Source: a virus
Strand: one strand, 5' to 3'
DNA: 64,000 nucleotides
Virus record (IMG/VR): IMGVR_UViG_3300025732_000023
Coordinates: 34,732-98,731 of that record
The notes beneath the pieces are model-generated. The model saw only the letters and a program-made list of their open reading frames with translations. It was not told where the DNA came from and did not search any database. Of this stretch, positions 1-6,453 are shown piece after piece (position 1 is the first letter of the stretch; every line of letters begins with the position of its first letter). Position numbers and translations under genes: made by a program.

Positions 1-409
1 TGCAGGTAAAGATGAAACGGCAATTACCAGCAAATTCCTCAATAAACGCCCGTAGGAGGAGTTGTACGTCGTTGCCTGTGTTGTCTGCCTCATCAATGAT
101 AACAACTTTGTGTTTAGCATCTGACGAAAGTGAGACGGTCGAAGCGAAGTTCTTCGCATTGTTTCGGACAGTATCGAGGAATCTACCCTCGTCGGATCCA
201 TTGATGACATAAACATCTACCCCCAATTCATTACAGAGTGCTTTTGCAACTGTGGTCTTACCAATTCCAGGAGGACCAGCAAGAAGCATATTTGGAATTT
301 CACCTTTATTTAGAAACTCCTGAAAAGTCTTCTTAGTACTTTCAGGAAGAATACAATCTTCAATTGTCTTGGGTCGGTACTTTTCGACCCAAATAAAATC
401 ACTGTTCAT
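1..409 (-). CDS. 44: Sliding-clamp loader large subunit gp44 (C-terminal part outside window)
   Basis: This is the AAA+ ATPase that, with gp62, loads the gp45 clamp at primer-template junctions. The 136 visible residues begin MNSDFIWVEKYRPKT, the usual clamp-loader N-terminus. The Walker A motif GPPGIGKTT is at residues 45-53 and the Walker B motif VVIIDEAD is near residue 107. The frame is open to the window edge, so the sensor and collar regions are not seen. The ATG follows the stop of the upstream 53-aa gene after two bases (TGA-TT-ATG), which suggests translational coupling. Grouping with gp45 matches the T4 replication cluster. Confidence 0.95.
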   Translation of the reverse strand, partial: MNSDFIWVEKYRPKTIEDCILPESTKKTFQEFLNKGEIPNMLLAGPPGIGKTTVAKALCNELGVDVYVINGSDEGRFLDTVRNNAKNFASTVSLSSDAKHKVVIIDEADNTGNDVQLLLRAFIEEFAGNCRFIFTC

Positions 410-411
410 AA

Positions 412-573
412 TCAATTTCCCTCATTTGGGTTGTTCAATCCAGAGTGTGCCCATTCATCATAATCATCCCACCAAGAATTTTCTTTATATTCTTTTATAA
501 TTTCTTGAGCCTCTTCAAGAGTAGATTTTTCCCAACGAGGATCATCAGTTGCTCTATCAATGTGGTTTTTCAT
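412..573 (-). CDS. Small acidic protein, 53 aa, unknown function
   Basis: An ATG-started frame encodes a 53-residue acidic protein (MKNHIDRATDDPRWEK...) with a Trp/Asp-rich middle (SWWDDYDEWAH). It fills the gap between the 170-aa gene and gp44 exactly, with the same TGATTATG junction on both sides. That spacing is the main reason to treat it as real. I recognise no domain. It would be co-expressed with the clamp and clamp loader. Confidence 0.7.
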   Translation of the reverse strand: MKNHIDRATDDPRWEKSTLEEAQEIIKEYKENSWWDDYDEWAHSGLNNPNEGN

Positions 574-575
574 AA

Positions 576-1088
576 TCAAATCCAATCAGGTTTACGTTGG
601 GGCATACGAAGGTAATTATCCTTCACCCAAGTTTTAGAAGCAATGTACCTTTTGTATGCAGTAAAGGTGTCAATGCTGTCATCAAATTTCCACTCTTCGG
701 GCATTGCCCTAGCAAACGGAGTCACATCAGTAATCTTCCCCTTTGGAAAAAGATAATAAGCATCTACAAGTGTTTTATAACACGAGTGAGTTTTATTATA
801 CCGCAGGCAGTATTCATCTGACAAGTTCAATCCCCACTTGATTAACCAGTAGGCATTATGGATACTTTCCAGTGCCCACTTGGTGCAGGGATGATTGCGG
901 AATGCTCCTTTCTCGGTCTTGTAGGGGGTTCCATCTGCCTTAGGGAGAGTGCCATAGTTATGACCCCACTTCTCAGATGCCACAATAGAAAGCATTTGAC
1001 AGCATTCCAGAGGCATCTTGACGATGTGTTTGTCAGGAAGACAAATAGCACTCTCAGCAGGCCAAGGAGAAGTTACGAAGATGTTCAT
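576..1088 (-). CDS. Conserved phage protein, possibly pyrimidine-dimer DNA glycosylase-like
   Basis: The 170-residue protein starts MNIFVTSPWPAESA and continues with DKHIVKMPLECCQML, RNHPCTKWALES and EEWKFDD. This layout (a short N-terminal strand, an invariant-looking DKHxVKMxLE helix, then HPCxxWA) matches phage and bacterial proteins often labelled pyrimidine dimer DNA glycosylase. Similarity to T4 DenV itself is weak, so the enzymatic role is an inference. Its ATG overlaps the gp45-side neighbour: the gp45 stop codon lies at its start (ATGA). A DNA-repair role would fit its place among replication genes. Alternatively it is an uncharacterised DNA-binding protein. Confidence 0.6.
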   Translation of the reverse strand: MNIFVTSPWPAESAICLPDKHIVKMPLECCQMLSIVASEKWGHNYGTLPKADGTPYKTEKGAFRNHPCTKWALESIHNAYWLIKWGLNLSDEYCLRYNKTHSCYKTLVDAYYLFPKGKITDVTPFARAMPEEWKFDDSIDTFTAYKRYIASKTWVKDNYLRMPQRKPDWI

Positions 1089-1771
1089 CCAAAGGTAGAA
1101 TCAGGTTCCAGAGCAATATAATACTTCAGATTGTACTTGGTGTTGGTGAACTGTGATAAAAGTTTAGAAGACACAACCACGTCATATGCACCAGGAATGA
1201 TCTTGATATTTTCTACCTTGAAGTTGAAGGTAAACTCATCATCAGTCTCACCAACTACAATCGCATACTCATTAGAGGTATCATTCTTCTTATCACGAAC
1301 CACCAGTTTGATCACACCATTCTCACCAACAGCAGACAAGTCAGGAAGTTGATAAACTGCTGCTGCCTTAACCAGTTTTTCAAGAGAAGTGCTGTCCAGT
1401 TGGAAACAAACATCTGCCGAAGGAAGTTGAATCTCCTTATCGGGAGGTGAAATAATCACATTAGGATCAGCATAAAAATACTTCACTCGACGCTTACCCT
1501 CTTTGATACTGAGATAAGACTGCTCAGTAAAATCAAGGTCAGGATCTTGGTGCAAACCAAGACCATTCAGAAACTGGTTCAGATCATAAATGGCGAAGTC
1601 ACGAGGAAACTCTTCCGTAATGTCTGCTTCTGCAAGAATATTCTTTGCAACAGAAATAGTGCGAAGTTTGTTACCCTCTTTCACAAGAATAGAATTATTG
1701 ATTCCCGCAAAGTTTTTGAGAATAACAAGGGTATTGTCAGAAAGTTTCATAGTTTTATCTTGGATTTTCAT
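1085..1771 (-). CDS. 45: Sliding clamp gp45
   Basis: This is the trimeric DNA polymerase processivity factor. In T4 it also activates late transcription with gp55 and gp33. Length is 228 residues, the same as T4 gp45. Recognisable segments are MKLSDNTLVILKNFAGIN, FAIYDLNQFLNGLG and the C-terminal ALEPDSTFG, which match T4 MKLSKDT, VAIYDLNGFLG and VALEADST. I chose the ATG at 1771, two bases after the preceding TGA. The ATG at 1750 would give exactly the T4-like start MKLSDN and cannot be excluded; neither has a strong Shine-Dalgarno site. A TTG just upstream is not needed. Confidence 0.95.
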   Translation of the reverse strand: MKIQDKTMKLSDNTLVILKNFAGINNSILVKEGNKLRTISVAKNILAEADITEEFPRDFAIYDLNQFLNGLGLHQDPDLDFTEQSYLSIKEGKRRVKYFYADPNVIISPPDKEIQLPSADVCFQLDSTSLEKLVKAAAVYQLPDLSAVGENGVIKLVVRDKKNDTSNEYAIVVGETDDEFTFNFKVENIKIIPGAYDVVVSSKLLSQFTNTKYNLKYYIALEPDSTFG

Positions 1772-1773
1772 AA

Positions 1774-2283
1774 TCAATAAGGATAGTTGTTAGAATTATT
1801 CTTGTGCAGACCAGCAAAGTGATAAAGAAGAACACAATAGTGGATTGCTTTCAGAATGTCCATCTTAGATTTACCATTCTTCTTACCAAAGCGCGAGAGA
1901 TATTTGATAGCATTTGAACGAGTAAATGCTTCTGCATCACCAATACTCTCAATCAAATCAAGAGTTTGAGTTTTAGATTGTTCAGAAGTGTAATGAGAAT
2001 GATAAGTACTTGAAAGGTATTCTTCTACTGCTTTCAGAGTTTTATCTTCTTCATATTTCCAGAAACCGTTTTTGTTCGTGTCTTCGGGCATTTTCAAATC
2101 AAAAGTAATAGTATCAGGTGAGTGATTTCCAAAATAAGAGAATGGAACAGACTGTGCTGCGTAAATAAAATCTTGGGCACCACTAAAAGAAATAGTATCA
2201 GATCCTTCACCACCATAGATTACAGTATCTTTCCAAGAATCTGGAAGTGAATTTTCGTAAGTGCTCTCAAAGTTTTCTGACAT
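1774..2283 (-). CDS. DUF3310-like protein (nucleotide kinase-like family name)
   Basis: The 169-residue protein has a C-terminal helical part (IESIGDAEAFTRSNAIKYL, then FGKKNGKSKMDILKAIHY) that matches the DUF3310 family of phages, in which the I..K(Y/I)..R...K....D..KA..Y pattern is typical. The N-terminal ~90 residues are acidic and unlike that domain. The family has no proven reaction, although it is often mislabelled nucleotide kinase. It lies directly upstream of gp45 and is separated from the cobS-like gene by a terminator, so it starts the clamp transcription unit. Confidence 0.65.
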   Translation of the reverse strand: MSENFESTYENSLPDSWKDTVIYGGEGSDTISFSGAQDFIYAAQSVPFSYFGNHSPDTITFDLKMPEDTNKNGFWKYEEDKTLKAVEEYLSSTYHSHYTSEQSKTQTLDLIESIGDAEAFTRSNAIKYLSRFGKKNGKSKMDILKAIHYCVLLYHFAGLHKNNSNNYPY

Positions 2284-2308
2284 TTTGTTTCATAGTAAAG
2301 GATAAAAA

Positions 2309-2326
2309 GGAGGCACATTGACCTCC
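2309..2326 (-). terminator. Intrinsic terminator after cobS-like gene
   Basis: On the minus strand GGAGG pairs with CCTCC around an 8-base loop, followed by TTTTT at 2304-2308. It lies 11 bases after the cobS-like stop codon. The loop contains GTG/GCACATT-like bases that resemble the element before two other terminators. A -10-like TACTAT on the minus strand (2292-2297) follows before the next gene. Confidence 0.75.
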
Positions 2327-2336
2327 ATATATTCTA

Positions 2337-3440
2337 TCAGTTTGCCTGCTGTTCGTCAACAGGAAGTTGGAAATCAACATCAACCTTGTCGTACAGTTCA
2401 AGAAATCCTTGCTTGCTTACATCATCAAAACGATTAATGCACACTTGAATTGCTTTTGCCTTGTCACCAAAGATGCTATAAGCACGAATGATGTGAACCA
2501 GGCGGCGAGTGCTGATGATTTCCTCAATACCACCATCGTAGAAGGTCTTGCGGATGATATCTGCCCAGTCCACCAGGCGCTTGCAGAAATCACGGTCTTC
2601 TACGCCAAGATCCAGAGCGATGCCTTCCAGGATCTTCTGCTCGGTCGCAGGGGCGGGATAGGACTGTTCAAAGGTCACAGGGAATCGTTCCAGGAATGCC
2701 TCATTGAGCACATTGGTGCCGATGAAGCGACCGTCATCAGAACCCTTACCTTTGGTGTTAGCGGTGGCAATCACATTGAAACCAGCAGCAGGTTTCACAA
2801 AGCGACCAATCTTTTTAAGGAACACACCCTTACCTTCCAGAATAGATTGAAGGCACAGGATCTTGTTGGAAGCAAGGTCAATCTCATCCAGCAGCAACAC
2901 GGCACCACGTTCAAGTGCTTCCACCACAGGACCATTGTGCCACACGGTTTCGCCATTCACCAGACGGAAACCACCGATCAGGTCATCTTCATCGGTTTCA
3001 ATGGTGATGTTTACACGAATAAGTTCGCGTTTGAGTTGAGCACACGCTTGCTCCACAGAGAACGTTTTACCGTTACCCGAAAGACCCGTAATGAACGCAG
3101 GATAAAAGATACGGGACTGAATAATTTTTTTAATATCGTTAAAGTTACCAAACTTGACGAAGGTATCATCTTTGTCAGGAATAAGATTTTGTTCAGTGGC
3201 AGGAAGAACGGCAGGTGCTTGGAAAGAACGCTCAATCTCATCAACACGTTGTTGAGTCACTTCCAAATTCCAACGACCACGTGAGGTTTTATAGTTTTCA
3301 AGGCGACGAGTTACAGTTTGATAGTTCAGAGAACGAGAAGCACAAAATCCTTTCAGATCTCCAGCAGTGATTTCAGATCCGTAAAGTTCTTTGATGCTTT
3401 CAATAAGTTGTTGATCGTTCACGGAAGACTTGCGAGGCAT
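2337..3440 (-). CDS. cobS: CobS-like AAA+ ATPase (MoxR-type)
   Basis: The 367-residue protein is the AAA+ ATPase known in cyanophages as CobS, after the ATPase subunit of aerobic cobaltochelatase. Visible motifs are Walker A GLSGNGKT (119-126), Walker B VLLLDEID (181-188), sensor-1 ATANT (225-229) and an ERFP arginine-finger region (251-254). Residues 1-75 form a helical extension resembling the CobS N-terminal domain. The next gene upstream encodes a VWA protein, the usual partner of CobS/MoxR ATPases. No CobN chelatase subunit is visible, so cobalt insertion by the phage alone is unproven. The gene is flanked by two terminators, so it is probably its own transcription unit. Its GC content looks higher than that of its neighbours. 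Confidence 0.85.
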   Translation of the reverse strand: MPRKSSVNDQQLIESIKELYGSEITAGDLKGFCASRSLNYQTVTRRLENYKTSRGRWNLEVTQQRVDEIERSFQAPAVLPATEQNLIPDKDDTFVKFGNFNDIKKIIQSRIFYPAFITGLSGNGKTFSVEQACAQLKRELIRVNITIETDEDDLIGGFRLVNGETVWHNGPVVEALERGAVLLLDEIDLASNKILCLQSILEGKGVFLKKIGRFVKPAAGFNVIATANTKGKGSDDGRFIGTNVLNEAFLERFPVTFEQSYPAPATEQKILEGIALDLGVEDRDFCKRLVDWADIIRKTFYDGGIEEIISTRRLVHIIRAYSIFGDKAKAIQVCINRFDDVSKQGFLELYDKVDVDFQLPVDEQQAN

Positions 3441-3472
3441 GATGTAGTTAGGTTGTTTGTTTCAACAAAGTA

Positions 3473-3478
3473 ATTATA
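3473..3478 (-). promoter_or_regulatory. Putative -10 element for cobS-like gene
   Basis: The minus strand reads TTGTATAATTAC just after the terminator T-run and 33 bases before the cobS-like ATG. TATAAT is a perfect -10, but no good -35 is seen at 16-18 bases. The same TTGTATAAT after a terminator occurs before the partner gene. Confidence 0.5.
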
Positions 3479-3487
3479 CAAGCAAAA

Positions 3488-3505
3488 GGGGGGTAAAAAC
3501 CCCCC
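3488..3505 (-). terminator. Intrinsic terminator after zincin-VWA gene
   Basis: On the minus strand GGGGGG-TTTTTA-CCCCCC is followed by TTTTGC. The six-G/six-C stem is perfect. It lies 23 bases after the stop codon of the VWA gene and just before the cobS-like promoter region. Confidence 0.85.
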
Positions 3506-3519
3506 AATGTGCCAGTTTG
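3506..3519 (-). repeat. Pre-terminator element, copy 1
   Basis: The minus-strand sequence CAAACTGGCACATT abuts the 5' side of the terminator hairpin. An identical 14-base copy abuts another terminator at 5729-5742. It lies in the 3' untranslated region of the VWA gene. Confidence 0.7.
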
Positions 3520-3528
3520 AAAATTGGA

Positions 3529-5673
3529 TCAGGCAACCAACTCCACAAATTCCCCAAGAATTTTTTTGTTCATCTTTTTGGACTTCAAACTCTTAACAAA
3601 AGCAGATTTGATTTGTGCTTTGGTTGCACATTCGTGTACATCAAATTCACTGTCCTGAGCAAGGGCGCTAGCAGAAAGACCGAAGTAAGAATGATACCCA
3701 GACTTCTTAATAGTGAATGCTTTCTCTTTTTTCCAAGAACTCATTGTCTTTTCATAATCAGGTCCAAAGAATCCACAGTAACGACGAATGAAAGAACCAG
3801 CATCACGTGATTCAAGAACACGAATACCAATGAAGTTAATATCAGCAAACCTATCCCGAAGATTGCGAAGCAGAATGTCAGTAAACTCGTGATAATCACA
3901 ATCACAAGAATAAGTCATACCAGTCTTACGATCACGAATGAATGCATTAGGACCGATATGTGACGTGCCCATAAAAGGTTCTTCCTCCCAGCGACGCTGA
4001 ACTTCACGGTGATATTTGAGCATAGATCCTTCACCATCACTCAATACAACACACTGAACTTTTTGAAGTTTGTTTTCACTCTGAAACTTTGGAAGAATCT
4101 GATGAAGAGAAATCATTGCCTCATTCAAAGGAGTGCCAGAAAGACTCATTCCAAGAGGAGCAGAATAACGTACATATGAATTATATCGGAAGGATGCTGC
4201 AAGGCGAAAGATATTTTTCATTTGAATATCCAACGTCTTACCATTCACTTTACTAGTAATCAGATTCATCATAGAGAACCATTCACCAACTTGAACAAGA
4301 CCATCACGCTTTTTGTAGGAGAGTTCACGAAGGTTTGCTTTGCCTTCTGCATCATAACTTACAAGAGGATAATCGGTAGTGAAAGCATAAACTTCAAAAG
4401 GAATAGAAACTTTTTTGCAGAACCAAACAAGATTGAAAAGTTGCTTAACAGTATCCACCATTACATTACCCATTGAACCAGACCAGTCCAGCACAAACAC
4501 CAGACCGTGATTCTTACCATCAGCAAGTGTAGTTACTTTGCTGAAGATATCTTCATTGTACTTATAAGTATGCAGTTTAGAGCAATCCAAAACACCAGTG
4601 CGAGAAGTTGAGGCACGTGCATAAGAATCTGCTGCCTTCCGACACTCAAACTCTTTCACTAGATAGTTGACTTCTTTTTGAGCAGAACGCTTGAACTCAG
4701 CAAACTTCTTATCAACCTCACCAAAAATATCATTTTCAGAGTATTCATTTTTTTCAAGGTAGTTGCCCCACTCCAAAAGACACTTTTGATGAATCTCCGA
4801 GTTAGGAACAATAATCTTATTCAGATCAACCTGAGGAAGTTCAAGATAAACATTCTCATAACCGTCATTATTGACTAGATCTTTAAGTGCCTCTTCAAGA
4901 TTATCCATCGTCTTAACTTCAGGTTCTTCATCTTTCTCAGAACCCTGAGAAGTAGATTGCTTCTCCTGCCCAGTTTCGCTAGACGTAGGAGATTCGGAAG
5001 TTTCATCCTGAGGTTGGTCATTCTCACCCTCTTGCTGATCTGAAAAATCAGAGGCAGGTTGTTGACTTGCACCAGAATCCTGCGATTCCAGATTGTCCAT
5101 CGGAGTCTTGGTTTCTTCCTCTTGCTTATGCTTACAATACTTATAAAGTGCTTCTGCAGCAATCAGAACATCGGCAAAGGTTTCGGTTTCTGCAATCAGG
5201 TTGATAATCTCAGTCTCTTCACCACGCTCAATAGGCACATCAACATAGTTACCAACCTTGAACCACAGGTTTGCACGGTCGGCAAGATTATAAGTATCCA
5301 GATTATCATCCTTGATTTGGAAGAAATCCTCATCAGCAAGTTCTTTGTATCCGTTATAGAAGGTCTTGGCAAGACCAGCATAACGACGTTTCATTAGTTT
5401 CTCAATGCGAGCATCCTCCACCACATTCACAAACTGTGGAGGAATCTTGTGTTCCTTCAACCAATCTTCATCAGGTGTATAAAGAGCGTGTCCGACTTCG
5501 TGACCCACCAGAAGATCATAAACAGTTCCACTTGCACGTTCCCATAGAGGAAGAGTCAGAACACGAGTATGAACATTGAAACAAGCAGTCTCCACCTTCT
5601 TATGCTCAACCACAAGATCTTCTGTGGCAAGAAGTTTAGCAAGTTGGGACTTGATTTCGTGGCGAACGGTCAT
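3529..5673 (-). CDS. CobT-like protein: zincin motif plus VWA domain
   Basis: The 714-residue protein has an N-terminal zincin-like signature, HEVGH at 58-62, followed by a glutamate helix (VVEDARIEKLM, about 84-96). A long acidic, Ser/Gln/Glu-rich linker covers roughly 195-265. A C-terminal VWA domain carries the MIDAS motif DWSGS near 396, SGTPL near 515 and LSDGEG near 543. This order resembles CobT-type and CoxE/NorD-like partners of MoxR ATPases, and the CobS-like ATPase is encoded next door. Whether HEVGH is proteolytic or structural cannot be told. The gene has its own -10 element and its own terminator. Cyanophage homologues are sometimes called peptidase. Confidence 0.8.
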   Translation of the reverse strand: MTVRHEIKSQLAKLLATEDLVVEHKKVETACFNVHTRVLTLPLWERASGTVYDLLVGHEVGHALYTPDEDWLKEHKIPPQFVNVVEDARIEKLMKRRYAGLAKTFYNGYKELADEDFFQIKDDNLDTYNLADRANLWFKVGNYVDVPIERGEETEIINLIAETETFADVLIAAEALYKYCKHKQEEETKTPMDNLESQDSGASQQPASDFSDQQEGENDQPQDETSESPTSSETGQEKQSTSQGSEKDEEPEVKTMDNLEEALKDLVNNDGYENVYLELPQVDLNKIIVPNSEIHQKCLLEWGNYLEKNEYSENDIFGEVDKKFAEFKRSAQKEVNYLVKEFECRKAADSYARASTSRTGVLDCSKLHTYKYNEDIFSKVTTLADGKNHGLVFVLDWSGSMGNVMVDTVKQLFNLVWFCKKVSIPFEVYAFTTDYPLVSYDAEGKANLRELSYKKRDGLVQVGEWFSMMNLITSKVNGKTLDIQMKNIFRLAASFRYNSYVRYSAPLGMSLSGTPLNEAMISLHQILPKFQSENKLQKVQCVVLSDGEGSMLKYHREVQRRWEEEPFMGTSHIGPNAFIRDRKTGMTYSCDCDYHEFTDILLRNLRDRFADINFIGIRVLESRDAGSFIRRYCGFFGPDYEKTMSSWKKEKAFTIKKSGYHSYFGLSASALAQDSEFDVHECATKAQIKSAFVKSLKSKKMNKKILGEFVELVA

Positions 5674-5695
5674 AGGTCTGATTCTTTACAGGACC

Positions 5696-5701
5696 ATTAT
5701 A
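5696..5701 (-). promoter_or_regulatory. Putative -10 element for zincin-VWA gene
   Basis: The minus strand reads TTGTATAATGG directly after the preceding terminator T-run, 23 bases before the ATG at 5673. The -10 is perfect and the -35 is poor. The arrangement is the same as before the cobS-like gene. Confidence 0.5.
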
Positions 5702-5708
5702 CAAAAAA

Positions 5709-5728
5709 AGGAGGTCAGAAGACCTCCT
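5709..5728 (-). terminator. Intrinsic terminator after 223-aa gene
   Basis: On the minus strand AGGAGGTC-TTCT-GACCTCCT is followed by seven T. The 8-bp stem and tetraloop are perfect. It lies 23 bases after the stop at 5752. Confidence 0.9.
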
Positions 5729-5742
5729 AATGTGCCAGTTTG
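5729..5742 (-). repeat. Pre-terminator element, copy 2
   Basis: This is an exact second copy of CAAACTGGCACATT, again touching the 5' base of a terminator hairpin, after an unrelated gene. Confidence 0.7.
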
Positions 5743-5751
5743 GGAAGTGGG

Positions 5752-6423
5752 TCAGACTCCCTTTAAACGAATTCCAGTGATCGGATCATAACCTGGTTTG
5801 TCACCTTTGTATGTGCCACCCGCATTTCCTGATCCTCCTTTATTCACAATCCCCTTTGCTCTCTGATAATCAGGAGATTCTAAATCTTTATCTTTTGGGA
5901 TTAATTGCTCAACAATACTTCCTTTCCACTCTTCACTCATATTTGCCATAATAGCAAGAGCTGCTTGATTGGTATCAGCGTAACCTTCGGCAACTAGGTA
6001 TTCTAGAATAACATCAAAAAGATCAGTTTCTACTTCTTCCTTTGCTTGTGCCTTGAACATCGCAGCAGCAGCAACTCTTTCACCTGCTTCCTTTGAACCA
6101 TACTGCTTTGCCGCTTTTTCTGCAACCTTTTCAAAACCTTTACCCGGTTTGCCGATATCTTTACCAGCACGTGCTTTCTTAGCAAGTGCAGAACGCTCCT
6201 CCGCAGAAGGCATTACTTTCTTACCAGTCCCGTGAGCAATTCTTTTTGCTTCGGTAACTTCTTCTTTCTTCTTTTCTTTCTTCTTACCATTCATTTCAGG
6301 AGTCTCTTTTTCAGTCTTCTCCTCATCCTCACACTCACAATCAGATTCAACAATGACTTCTTCTGGTTGAGCATAAACGGAAGCATACGCCTCCATCAGA
6401 TCTTTTACTAGTTTTGCTTCCAT
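5752..6423 (-). CDS. Lys/Glu-rich protein with EGY helical module, 223 aa
   Basis: Function is unknown. The N-terminus reads KDLMEAYASVY, a short motif also found at the start of the next upstream protein (SLQEAYNSIY). Residues 27-60 are highly acidic then basic (CECEDEE, KKKEKKKEE). Residues 60-130 are Lys/Ala-rich helix. Residues 133-173 form the helical module LVAEGYAD..A..IMANMSEEW that recurs in two other proteins of this window. The tail is Gly/Lys-rich. Charge and context near late-promoter-driven genes suggest a virion or prohead protein, which is an inference. A CTAAATA late-promoter-like site lies just upstream. Confidence 0.75.
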   Translation of the reverse strand: MEAKLVKDLMEAYASVYAQPEEVIVESDCECEDEEKTEKETPEMNGKKKEKKKEEVTEAKRIAHGTGKKVMPSAEERSALAKKARAGKDIGKPGKGFEKVAEKAAKQYGSKEAGERVAAAAMFKAQAKEEVETDLFDVILEYLVAEGYADTNQAALAIMANMSEEWKGSIVEQLIPKDKDLESPDYQRAKGIVNKGGSGNAGGTYKGDKPGYDPITGIRLKGV

Positions 6424-6443
6424 TTTACCAATAGTTTTTTAGT

Positions 6444-6450
6444 TATTTAG
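6444..6450 (-). promoter_or_regulatory. Candidate late promoter, CTAAATA type
   Basis: The minus-strand GCTAAATAAC lies 21-28 bases before the ATG at 6423, the usual distance for T4-like late promoters. It departs from NATAAATA at one base. Confidence 0.45.
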
Positions 6451-6453
6451 CAT

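Noticed and set aside
842-1051. Minus-strand 69-codon frame within the 170-aa gene
   Set aside because: It is nested in another frame of a conserved gene without a start signal of its own.
2367-3284. Long plus-strand frame of 305 codons opposite the cobS-like gene
   Set aside because: It lies wholly antisense to a well-supported AAA+ gene, has no recognisable domain and no promoter, and its openness follows from codon bias of the real gene.
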